A DNA stretch of 5,595 bases from Thermoproteota archaeon (GTDB lineage: Archaea > Thermoproteota > EX4484-205 > JAAOZP01). The stretch lies in the NCBI GenBank assembly GCA_025059435.1, contig JANXDK010000037.1:1-5595 (forward strand). Direction: 5' to 3'. Below the pieces are notes generated by a model. It did no database searches. It saw only the letters and a list, made by a program, of their open reading frames with translations, and was not told where the DNA came from. The stretch's first letter is position 1, and the number at the start of each line of letters is the position of its first letter. Below are positions 1-5,595 of this stretch, one piece after another. A program made the position numbers and the translations under genes.

Positions 1-109
1 GAAAGACTTTAACTTCAATCCCAAATTTCTCCATCTCTCTTGGAATATAATACTCATATTTACCAGCACCTCCACCTGCATTGGGCGTCCAGTAGCAGAT
101 CTTCATCAT
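1..109 (-). CDS. GT4-type glycosyltransferase, N-terminal fragment (3' end outside window)
   Basis: The minus strand opens with ATG ATG AAG directly after the TAA of the FkbM gene and stays open for 36 codons to the window edge. The product begins MMKICYWTPNAGGGAGKY and continues into a helix ending GIEVKVF. A hydrophobic first strand (KICYW), a glycine-rich loop (GGGAGKY), an amphipathic helix and a second strand (EVKVF) are the usual start of GT-B fold glycosyltransferases of family GT4, where the loop lies near the acceptor and the helix carries the 'xxLaxxLxxrGHeVxVf' pattern. Either ATG (109 or 106) could be used; the AAAGGG at 119-114 is better spaced for the one at 106. It probably transfers a sugar from a nucleotide-sugar donor on the cytoplasmic side of the membrane. 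The catalytic C-terminal half is outside the window, so family membership is inferred from the N-terminus only. Confidence 0.72.
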   Translation of the reverse strand, partial: MMKICYWTPNAGGGAGKYEYYIPREMEKFGIEVKVF

Positions 110-931
110 TTAACCCTTTCTACAGTAAATGTTTCGTTCTATACGCTCGGAGAGCTTTTCGCTACCATATCGCTTCAATTTTCCATTGCCTGTGATGTGA
201 TATATCTCAAAATTTTTGCTTAAAAATTTATAAAGCTCCTTTTTATTATATTCAAACTCAATGAAAAGGATAAGCCTTCTCGAGCTTTCAATTATTTTAC
301 TCATACCCTTCAATACTTTAAGTTCAGCCCCTTCTACATCAATCTTCACAACGTCAGGAAACACGTTGTTTTTCTCACAAAAGTCGTCCAAAGTTATTGT
401 CTCAACTTCCATATACCTGTCTTTGCCATCGGATAAGACAATTGAATGACTACCAACATTTGAAGTAGAGCAGAAAAGCACAGCTTTCCCATTTTTATCT
501 GAAACAGCTTTATTTACTGGTATAATATTGCTAAATCCATTCAAACGAATTGTTTTTAAAAGCATTTCATAATTAAACGGATGCGGTTCAAAAGCAAAAA
601 CTTTGCCCTTTTGTCCAACTAAACTTGCAGCAATTAAACTATAATAACCCCAATGTGCACCAACATCAAAGAAAGTCATGCCTTCTTTAATAACTTCCTT
701 AAAAACTTTAGTCGTTCCCCTTTCGTAAGATCCCTGCTGTATTATAAATCTTGAAATAGCTCGATCACGAGGATTAATATACATTTTTATGCCTTCTGTT
801 TCTACTAAAATCCATTTATCGGGCACGAATTTATCGTAAAAAACCTGAAAAATCTTTTTAAATATCCATATTTGGTCCAACTTATCTTGAAAAGGTTCTA
901 TCGTTTTAAGTGCAAATTTTAATGCTTTCAT
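110..931 (-). CDS. FkbM-family SAM-dependent methyltransferase
   Basis: This 273-residue protein has the full FkbM set of motifs: the SAM-binding loop FFDVGAHWGYYS (87-98), the acidic strand-2 end VFAFEPHP (111-118) followed by helix NYEMLLKTIRLNG, and VVKIDVEGAE (194-203) with the conserved KxDVEG. FkbM enzymes O-methylate hydroxyls, often on sugars, so capping or modification of the glycan made by the neighbouring glycosyltransferases is the likely role; the substrate itself is inference. The first 45 residues are basic and aromatic but contain no clear signal peptide. The start is ATG 931 with GGTGA at 940-936, four bases upstream. That ATG overlaps the relic stop of the preceding GT4 fragment (ATGA), and its TAA abuts the next gene, so it was built into an operon. 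It is clearly more AT-rich than the genes at 1422-5595, which suggests a different origin. The loop has H where Asn is more usual (DVGAN). Confidence 0.93.
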   Translation of the reverse strand: MKALKFALKTIEPFQDKLDQIWIFKKIFQVFYDKFVPDKWILVETEGIKMYINPRDRAISRFIIQQGSYERGTTKVFKEVIKEGMTFFDVGAHWGYYSLIAASLVGQKGKVFAFEPHPFNYEMLLKTIRLNGFSNIIPVNKAVSDKNGKAVLFCSTSNVGSHSIVLSDGKDRYMEVETITLDDFCEKNNVFPDVVKIDVEGAELKVLKGMSKIIESSRRLILFIEFEYNKKELYKFLSKNFEIYHITGNGKLKRYGSEKLSERIERNIYCRKG

Positions 932-1335
932 TTACTCACCTTTTCATAAACCTATGAATATCTTCCTGCAATCTTCCGCCAATCAAACCATTCCTTCGCA
1001 AAAGTTCTGCTTCTTCTCCCCATATTCACTCTCTCCTTTTCATTATCCATCAAATACTTTATTTTATCCGCCAACTGCTTTTCATTTGCGGGTTCCACTA
1101 AGAATCCGTTCCAGCCACTCCTTATCTGCATAAATATGCCACCTACGCTTGATCCTATTAAAGGCTTTCCAGATGCAAGAGCCCCCGTAAGCACAACTCC
1201 AAATCCCTCCTCCAGAGAGAGAAGAACAAAAATGTCGCAAGCTAAATACAATGCCTTCAAATCCTCATAAGGAACGAAACTAGTAAACTTAGCATTCACC
1301 TTTTTCTCCTCCACATACTCCATAACCCTCTGCAT
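928..1335 (-). pseudogene. Decayed C-terminal fragment of a GT4 glycosyltransferase
   Basis: An open frame of 127 codons (1335 to a TAG at 954-952) matches the end of the intact GT4 at 1422-2639. By hand count, 88 of 123 aligned residues are identical (1326-958 against 1832-1464) with no gaps. It lacks the whole N-terminal domain and about a third of the C-terminal one. Within what remains, the second Glu of the GT4 EX7E motif is Gly (EEGFGVVLTGAL against EEGFGIALTEAL, GAG to GGG), and two conserved prolines are lost (VLPS to VLLS, GGIPMQ to GGIFMQ). After RYS the TAG replaces a Lys codon; reading on in frame gives VYEKVSK and then TGA at 930-928, parallel to KVYKEVK in the intact gene. That TGA overlaps the FkbM ATG as ATGA. 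Upstream, a TAG at 1341-1339 closes the frame; a possible YAE match two bases out of frame hints at a frameshift there. A 127-residue peptide could be made from ATG 1335 but could not be a working glycosyltransferase. Confidence 0.88.
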
Positions 1336-1421
1336 AATCTAATCTTTTAATAAGGTGCCATTATTATTAGCCTATTATTTAAATTCTTTTTATAAATTAT
1401 TCACCTTCTTAGATTCCATTA
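1336..1421. other. AT-rich spacer between the intact GT4 and the GT4 relic
   Basis: This 86-base stretch is the only real gap between genes in the window and is far more AT-rich than either flank. It holds the candidate promoter at 1376-1391, a GGTGA at 1405-1401 followed by no usable start, a nine-codon ATG frame ending in TAA, and at its relic end a possible shifted continuation of the GT4 homology. No inverted repeat or long T-run that would act as a terminator on the minus strand was seen. Confidence 0.6.
1376..1391 (-). promoter_or_regulatory. Candidate archaeal BRE/TATA promoter in the AT-rich spacer
   Basis: On the minus strand TTTAAATA (1383-1376) matches the archaeal TATA consensus TTTAWATA exactly and is preceded by the purine-rich AAAAAGAA (1391-1384), as expected of a BRE. 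A transcript would start about 25 bases downstream, near 1355, and carry the GT4 relic as a leader of about 420 bases before FkbM. A second TATA-like string, TTTATAAAAA, lies at 1396-1387. The spacer is extremely AT-rich, so a chance match is quite possible. Confidence 0.35.
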
Positions 1422-2639
1422 TCAATCCATGGTTTCGTCTTTGACTTCTTTATAAACCTTCAAATATCTCTCAGCAATCTTACTCCAGTCAAACTGATCC
1501 TCTGCAAGCTTTCGGCTATTTTGTCCCATGATCTTTCTCTCCTCTGAATTTTCAACTAAATATTTTATTTTTCTCGACAATTGCTCCTCGTTCGCGGGCT
1601 CGACTAGGAACCCATTCCAGCCGTCCTTTATCTGCATGGGTATGCCACCAACGTTTGAGCCTATTACGGGTTTTCCGGACGCGAGAGCCTCTGTTAACGC
1701 GATCCCAAACCCCTCTTCCAGAGAGGGAAGGACGAAGATGTCGCAAGCTGAATATAGAGCCTTCAGATCCTCGTAGGAGATGAAACCAGTAAACTTAGCA
1801 TTCACCCCCTTCCTCCTCGCATACTCCATAACCTTCTCAGCGTAGCTCCTGTCTAAGTCTAAGTTTCCAACGATTAAGAAGAGAACCTTTTCATCCTTCA
1901 AGATCTCCCCAGCTTTAATCAAATATTCTACGCCCTTCCTGGGCGTTATAGTCCCAGCAAACATAACCGTTATCCCTTCAAGCCCATACTTCACTTTAAC
2001 CCTCTCAACCTCTTCTCTAGATACATTGAAGTCTTTAACGTTCACGCCGTTAGGGATAACCTCAAGCTTTTCCTCGGGGATTCCCTTCGCGATAAGCTTC
2101 TTCTTTAAAGGCTCATTAAGAATGACGCTCTTTGCAACCCTCTTCATGAGGTAGAGATCTGGAGAGAAGAGCCTTAAAGCTAATGGGGCAGAAGAATCTA
2201 AGGCGAATCTTTTGCCTTCTTCACCCACATGAGCTGTGTAGATGGTTTTCTTTCTAATATCTTTCCTTAAATTCACGAGGATACTTGAAGCAAAGGGGAA
2301 ATGAACGTGAATTATGTCAAAATCTTCCTTCTCGAGGAATCTATTTATCTTTCTCGCGACATTAAATCCATCTCTTAAAAGTTTCAATACTCCGGAGGGG
2401 CTTTTAATAAGCTCGTATGGCGCCCTCGGAAGCCTCTCAGCGTTTATCCTGACATATCTTATTCCGTCTATAAACTCTTCTTTCAGTAATACTCCATGAT
2501 CCCTCTCAAGAATCGTTACATCATGCTTTTCCGCCATACACTTCGCTAAATAATAGACGGCTGTCGGAACGGAGCCTTGCCCAGCAAGAGCCCTTTCTCC
2601 AGGAGTCCCGTAATCATCAAATATATGCAGTATCCTCAT
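1422..2639 (-). CDS. GT4-family glycosyltransferase (GT-B fold)
   Basis: The enzyme should transfer a sugar from a nucleotide-sugar donor to a growing glycan, with retention, on the cytoplasmic face of the membrane. Numbered from ATG 2639 (405 residues), it shows the N-terminal strand MRILHIFDDYG, the glycine/serine loop GQGSVPTAVYYLA (20-32), HVHFPFA (111-117), then the C-terminal domain with VIPNGVN (194-200), FAGTITPRKGVEYL (227-240), the EX7E motif EGFGIALTE (309-317) and EALASGKPVI. Length and motifs are complete for GT4. I chose ATG 2639 over the longer TTG 2651: the ATG overlaps the stop of the radical-SAM gene as ATGA and has GGAG at 2649-2646 with six-base spacing, whereas the TTG codon itself runs into that site. 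MRILHI is also a typical GT4 beginning. Its last third is duplicated as the relic downstream. Donor and acceptor cannot be told from the sequence. Confidence 0.95.
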   Translation of the reverse strand: MRILHIFDDYGTPGERALAGQGSVPTAVYYLAKCMAEKHDVTILERDHGVLLKEEFIDGIRYVRINAERLPRAPYELIKSPSGVLKLLRDGFNVARKINRFLEKEDFDIIHVHFPFASSILVNLRKDIRKKTIYTAHVGEEGKRFALDSSAPLALRLFSPDLYLMKRVAKSVILNEPLKKKLIAKGIPEEKLEVIPNGVNVKDFNVSREEVERVKVKYGLEGITVMFAGTITPRKGVEYLIKAGEILKDEKVLFLIVGNLDLDRSYAEKVMEYARRKGVNAKFTGFISYEDLKALYSACDIFVLPSLEEGFGIALTEALASGKPVIGSNVGGIPMQIKDGWNGFLVEPANEEQLSRKIKYLVENSEERKIMGQNSRKLAEDQFDWSKIAERYLKVYKEVKDETMD

Positions 2640-4066
2640 GACCTTCTCCAAATGTAGTTTAAAAACATTCTAGCAGACCTGAGAAGCCTCTTAAGCTCGC
2701 AGAGGCCTTTACGCCTAAAAACCTGTCTTAAGACCACGGGAATATAATTAAAAGAAAGATAATACTCCCTCAAAAGGTCATCGACAACTCGGGTTATTTC
2801 TTCCGCTGAGAGCCATGGATAAGAAACTATGCTTTTCTGATGTCCTTCTCCATCCAAATACTCATCGAGGTTATTAGTGAGCAGATAGCCGTTTTTCTTA
2901 TACCATTCATAAAGCTCTGTTCCTGGAAACGGGGATACAATTGAGACTTGTAGTTGATCTGGCTTAATTTCCTTGATAAGTCTTCTTGTTTTCTCTATTG
3001 TCTCCCTAGTTTCGCCGGGCAAACCAATTATGAAATCTGCATGTAATAATAGTCCGGCTTTCTTAACGTTTTTCGCAAACTCCCTTGACCTTTCAACGGT
3101 AAACCCCTTCTTGATATTGTTAAGTATAGTGTTGTCTGCTGACTCAAAACCAACCACCAGGAACCTACAATTGGCCTTCTTCATCTCACGCATAGTCTCT
3201 AGGTCAAGTGTATCTGCCCTTGCGTTGCAGCTCCAGCTTAAATCTAAGCCCCTCTCCCTATAGCCCCTGCAAAATGCAATAACCCTCCTTCGGTCAATAG
3301 TAAAAGTGTCATCTTCAAAAAACACCTCCTTAATGTAGGGCATATTTTCTTCAATCCACTCAAGCTCGTCTAAAACATTCTCAACACTTCTAACCCTATA
3401 TCCCCTACCCATAAAGGTTTGAGGCCAAGCGCAAAAAGTGCATTGGAAGGGACAGCCCCTCCCTGTGAATATCTGAACCATCGGATAAAGACAGTAATTA
3501 AGGAAGTAATCATAGACATTTAGGTGTTCTTTATAAACTTTAGAGACGAATGGAAGCCCATCAAGATCCTTTATCCAAGGTCTATTTGGATTGTGAACCA
3601 CTCTACCACCCTCTCTATACGATAACCCTAGAATGCTTGTAACCCTCTTTCCTTCTGCTAGCTCCAAGATCGTGAAATCATACTCGTACCTGGCAACAAA
3701 ATCCGCGACTTCCAACATCTTCTCAGGGAACTGTGATGCAGGAGGGCCAACCATAACGACCGGGATGTCAAATGTCTCCTTAATCTGCCTTGTGATGTTC
3801 AAGTCATTATTCAAGCTTGTAAAGCTAGTGTCAACAACTATCATCTCTGGATCAAATACTTTAATATCCTTTAAAACATCCTTAATATCCCAGTTCCATG
3901 CAGGACAGTCTACAAGTCTAACAGCATGTCCTTTACCCTCAAGAAGCCCTGCAGCATACGATAGCCAAATCGGATAATAAAGCGTGCCACCCCTTCCAGT
4001 ATCCTGCCAACGCATCTCTCTGCCAAAACGTGGAAAGTAGGGCGGATTAAGAAAGTAAACCTTCAT
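2636..4066 (-). CDS. B12-binding-like radical SAM protein (HpnJ/BchE-type superfamily)
   Basis: This 476-residue protein has an N-terminal Rossmann-like region (1-140, beginning MKVYFLNPPYFPRFG, with YPIWLSYAAGLL at 30-42, VDTSFTS at 78-84 and VVMVGPPAS at 103-111), as in class B radical-SAM proteins with a cobalamin-binding domain. The radical-SAM core follows: GRGCPFQCTFC (202-212) gives the CX3CX2C set C205, C209 and C212 for the 4Fe-4S cluster, then VFFEDDTFT (248-256), VVGFESAD (304-311) and FIIGLPGET (345-353). The C-terminus (440-476) is strongly basic. The DxHxxG cobalamin-ligand motif is not visible, which is common in this class. The start ATG 4066 overlaps the GT2 stop (ATGA) with AGAGGT at 4080-4075. 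From memory, the N-terminus and length resemble HpnJ, tied to cyclitol formation on hopanoids. Lying between glycosyltransferases, it probably alters a sugar or lipid headgroup by methylation, ring contraction or other radical chemistry. The reaction is not known. Confidence 0.93.
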   Translation of the reverse strand: MKVYFLNPPYFPRFGREMRWQDTGRGGTLYYPIWLSYAAGLLEGKGHAVRLVDCPAWNWDIKDVLKDIKVFDPEMIVVDTSFTSLNNDLNITRQIKETFDIPVVMVGPPASQFPEKMLEVADFVARYEYDFTILELAEGKRVTSILGLSYREGGRVVHNPNRPWIKDLDGLPFVSKVYKEHLNVYDYFLNYCLYPMVQIFTGRGCPFQCTFCAWPQTFMGRGYRVRSVENVLDELEWIEENMPYIKEVFFEDDTFTIDRRRVIAFCRGYRERGLDLSWSCNARADTLDLETMREMKKANCRFLVVGFESADNTILNNIKKGFTVERSREFAKNVKKAGLLLHADFIIGLPGETRETIEKTRRLIKEIKPDQLQVSIVSPFPGTELYEWYKKNGYLLTNNLDEYLDGEGHQKSIVSYPWLSAEEITRVVDDLLREYYLSFNYIPVVLRQVFRRKGLCELKRLLRSARMFLNYIWRRS

Positions 4067-5043
4067 TTCATTAAACCTCTAAGCATTCCTAGCCCGTAAC
4101 ATAAGAGCCAGATTGCAATTAAGCCGAAATATCTAAGTGGTTTTCTCCCTGTTTTCTTCGAGAGATACAAACTCATAGTCGCTACTCCAACCCCGCTCAA
4201 AAGAAGCATTAATAGGGCTGGAATGAGGAGGATGCTGTTGAAGCTGGAGAGCACGAGCAGGAGCAAGATTAACAAAATAGTCACTGGAGGAACGTAATGG
4301 AACCACCTGCCCATATCCCTATGCAATTTTATCGCTTGCATTCTCCCTAGCCCATAATTATAGGCCATTTTCGCAAAACTCCGCCAACTTCTCCTCCTAC
4401 AGTGGTATACAATGGCTTTCGGCGTGTAAAGAATCTTGTAACCCCTCTGCCTAATTCGGTAATCGAGCTCCTCATCATCAACAGTGACCAGCTTATGATT
4501 AAAGCCCCCAACCTCCTCAAGAACCCTACGCCTATACATTGAATTACATGTGGGGTTATGATAAACCTCCATAACCTCTTCAGCTCTCAACCCATACCTA
4601 GGTCCAACTTTACTCAGAAGGGCTAGGACTTCACCGACAGACTTTCCAAAATCACACTCATCTTCAGGCGTAATGTTCGGCCCGCCAACAGCAGCAACCT
4701 TCTCGTCTACGAAACAGCTTAACAATTCCCTAATCCAACCCTTATCCACAACGCAGTCCGAATCCGTAAACGCAATGAAGTCTCCGGAAGAATGTTTCAC
4801 GCCAATGTCTCTAGCGTAGCCAATGAGGCCCTTATCCTCGACGACAACTTTACAGCCAAACCTTCTAGCTACTTCAACACTGCCATCAGTCGAGCCCCCG
4901 TCAACGATAACCACTTCAAGCACATCCTTTGGGAAATCCAAGTCTCGAATGGACGCTAGGCACCTTTCAAGCAACTTGGCATTGTTCTTCACAGGAATAA
5001 CTATTGAAACCTTAACTGCAGATCCGCTTATGGCCTCTGACAA
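4063..5043 (-). CDS. GT2-family glycosyltransferase with C-terminal membrane helices
   Basis: This 326-residue protein has a GT-A fold: VSIVIPVKNNAKLLERCL (12-29), VVIVDGGSTDGS (44-55), GYARDIG (75-81), the metal-binding DSD (94-96, in FIAFTDSDCVV), CNSMYRR (166-172) and the acidic catalytic-base region VDDEELDYRIRQRGYKI (188-204). After YHCRRRSWRSFAKMAYNYG come hydrophobic segments at about 251-265, 269-292 and 304-323, so the enzyme is anchored with its catalytic domain in the cytoplasm. This layout is typical of enzymes that extend lipid-linked glycans. The start is unusual: no ATG or GTG is available before the first beta strand, and TTG 5043 is preceded at six bases by GAGTGAT (5056-5050), so TTG is the best choice. 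It overlaps the methyltransferase gene by 16 bases, and its own TGA overlaps the radical-SAM ATG. Donor and acceptor are unknown. Confidence 0.94.
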   Translation of the reverse strand: MSEAISGSAVKVSIVIPVKNNAKLLERCLASIRDLDFPKDVLEVVIVDGGSTDGSVEVARRFGCKVVVEDKGLIGYARDIGVKHSSGDFIAFTDSDCVVDKGWIRELLSCFVDEKVAAVGGPNITPEDECDFGKSVGEVLALLSKVGPRYGLRAEEVMEVYHNPTCNSMYRRRVLEEVGGFNHKLVTVDDEELDYRIRQRGYKILYTPKAIVYHCRRRSWRSFAKMAYNYGLGRMQAIKLHRDMGRWFHYVPPVTILLILLLLVLSSFNSILLIPALLMLLLSGVGVATMSLYLSKKTGRKPLRYFGLIAIWLLCYGLGMLRGLMK

Positions 5044-5595
5044 GCTATTATCACTCGATAGCTTAAGCCTGGAAACTTTGCGAATAATGTATCAATACTT
5101 TTGAGCAATCCTTTAAACCTCATGTTTTTCGGTAGATGAGCACAAGATCCCTTTACCTTTAGGATCTTGAAGCCGTGGATTTTAAGAAGCTGCTTTAAAG
5201 AACGCAATGTGAATACCCTTACATGATCCAGACCCGGCGATTGCGCATGCTCTGAATTAGGCTCATATATTCTGCCAATGTTCATTCTCACGCTTACGCC
5301 TATAGGAAAAGGCTGGTAGCCGAGAAGCAGGGCAATTCTGTTGTGTATGGAGGCTAAGTTCGGTGTTGTCAGGACGAACAAACCTTCAGGTTTCAAAACC
5401 CTGTAAACTTCTTCTAGGAAGTGGTCTGGGTCGTATAGGTGCTCTATTAATTCTCCTGCGAAGACGGCGTCGAAGAAGTTGTCTTCGAATGGCAAGTCCT
5501 CCTCGTCCACGTCGAGCTGAATGCACTTAACGCCGTTCTTCCTAGCCATCTCCACGCCCTTCTCTGAAATCTCGACTCCATAGACTTCCTCGGCT
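5028..5595 (-). CDS. Class I SAM-dependent methyltransferase (Methyltransf_11-like), C-terminal part
   Basis: The frame is open from the window edge, so the gene begins outside; 188 residues are present. The visible part starts AEEVYGVEISEKGVEMARKNG, where E8 (in VYGVEIS) is the acidic residue that binds the SAM ribose at the end of strand 2. The glycine-rich motif I must lie just upstream and is missing here. Next come CIQLDVDEEDLPFEDNFFDA, AGELIEHLYDPDHFLEEV and YRVLKPEGLFVLTTPN, the standard strand-4 and strand-5 pattern of this family, then a C-terminal region of about 90 residues. A GTG at 5555 could be mistaken for a start, but the homology runs straight through it. Such enzymes in glycan clusters methylate sugars or lipid carriers; the substrate is not visible. 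Its last 16 bases overlap the GT2 gene, which places it in the same operon. Confidence 0.92.
   Translation of the reverse strand, partial: AEEVYGVEISEKGVEMARKNGVKCIQLDVDEEDLPFEDNFFDAVFAGELIEHLYDPDHFLEEVYRVLKPEGLFVLTTPNLASIHNRIALLLGYQPFPIGVSVRMNIGRIYEPNSEHAQSPGLDHVRVFTLRSLKQLLKIHGFKILKVKGSCAHLPKNMRFKGLLKSIDTLFAKFPGLSYRVIIACQRP

Larger units (their letters stand above)
958..1832 (-). repeat. Diverged direct repeat: GT4 C-terminal coding segment, two copies
   Basis: Copy one is 958-1326 (relic) and copy two is 1464-1832 (intact GT4), each 369 bases, same orientation, offset 506 bases, gap-free. By hand count about 274 of 369 bases match (74%), close to the 72% protein identity. The longest exact match I see is 19 bases (1282-1300 and 1788-1806). 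Many differences are G or C in the intact copy and A or T in the relic. The divergence is too large for a recent duplication. The two copies may be old paralogues or homologues from different strains' clusters. Confidence 0.85.

Noticed and set aside
261..449. Plus-strand open frame of 62 codons inside FkbM, with a signal-peptide-like start
   Set aside because: It is antisense to the FkbM KxDVEG region; the hydrophobic run is a by-product of the opposite strand.
1361..1369. Short TTA repeat (TAATAATAAT on the minus strand) as a regulatory or slippage repeat
   Set aside because: Three units in a very AT-rich spacer are expected by chance.
1336..1421. Insertion-sequence scar or attachment site at the join
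   Set aside because: I looked for terminal inverted repeats, a target-site duplication and any tRNA-like sequence and found none, so recombination between GT4 homologues explains the join better.
1528..1776. Open frames on both strands (plus 1528-1776, minus 1552-1746) inside the GT4 gene
   Set aside because: The GT4 frame covers this stretch with its catalytic EX7E motif; the alternative frames have no recognisable domain.
2314..2499. Plus-strand open frame of 61 codons inside the GT4 N-terminal domain
   Set aside because: It is antisense to conserved GT4 sequence with no supporting motif or ribosome site.
2973..3977. Plus-strand open frames (2973-3263, 3633-3977) opposite the radical-SAM gene
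   Set aside because: They lie wholly within a strongly supported minus-strand gene, show no family motifs, and their composition is what the antisense of a coding gene gives.
4823..5104. Plus-strand open frame of 93 codons across the methyltransferase/GT2 join
   Set aside because: It is the antisense of the GT2 catalytic N-terminus (DGGSTDGS region) and is low-complexity in Ser, Thr and Leu.
5028..5555. Complete methyltransferase starting at GTG 5555
   Set aside because: The frame stays open upstream to the edge and encodes the expected strand 2 (VYGVEIS) before that GTG, so the gene is truncated by the window and does not start there.

Overview
The window reads as part of an archaeal, probably thermophilic, surface-glycan or glycolipid biosynthesis island. 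The archaeal assignment is inference. It rests on heavy use of ATA (Ile) and AGA/AGG (Arg) codons, TTG and GTG start candidates, GGTGA/GAGG-type Shine-Dalgarno sites, stop/start overlaps, a good archaeal TATA-like box, and the absence of any bacterial-type promoter or hairpin terminator that I could see. The species cannot be named from this sequence.

Every real gene lies on the minus strand, so transcription runs from high to low coordinates. In that order: (1) the C-terminal 188 residues of a class I SAM methyltransferase (5595-5028, 5' end outside the window); (2) a GT2 glycosyltransferase with C-terminal membrane helices (5043-4063); (3) a radical-SAM protein with an N-terminal B12-binding-like domain (4066-2636); (4) a full-length GT4 glycosyltransferase (2639-1422); (5) a decayed C-terminal fragment of a second, related GT4 (about 1335-928); (6) an FkbM-family methyltransferase (931-110); (7) the first 36 codons of a further GT4-type glycosyltransferase (109-1, 3' end outside the window). 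Genes 1 to 4 overlap by 4 to 16 bases and genes 6 and 7 abut directly, so translation is probably coupled within two blocks.

The two blocks differ. The right block (about 1422-5595) has roughly 45-50% GC in sampled lines. FkbM and the left edge are nearer 30-38%, and the 86-base spacer at 1336-1421 is much more AT-rich. The GT4 fragment sits at the join. It is about 72% identical in protein to the end of the intact GT4 beside it, has lost its N-terminal half, has lost the second Glu of the EX7E motif, and carries an in-frame TAG. Read through that TAG, its old stop TGA overlaps the FkbM start as ATGA. The window therefore looks like a join between two related glycan operons, or the remains of an old tandem duplication.

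Together the genes would build and decorate a glycan or lipid headgroup: three glycosyltransferases for sugar transfer, two methyltransferases for capping or modification, and a radical-SAM enzyme for an unusual carbon-skeleton or methylation step. The radical-SAM protein recalls HpnJ-type enzymes linked to cyclitol-ether formation and is the best candidate here for undescribed chemistry. No RNA gene, CRISPR array, transposase or attachment site was seen.
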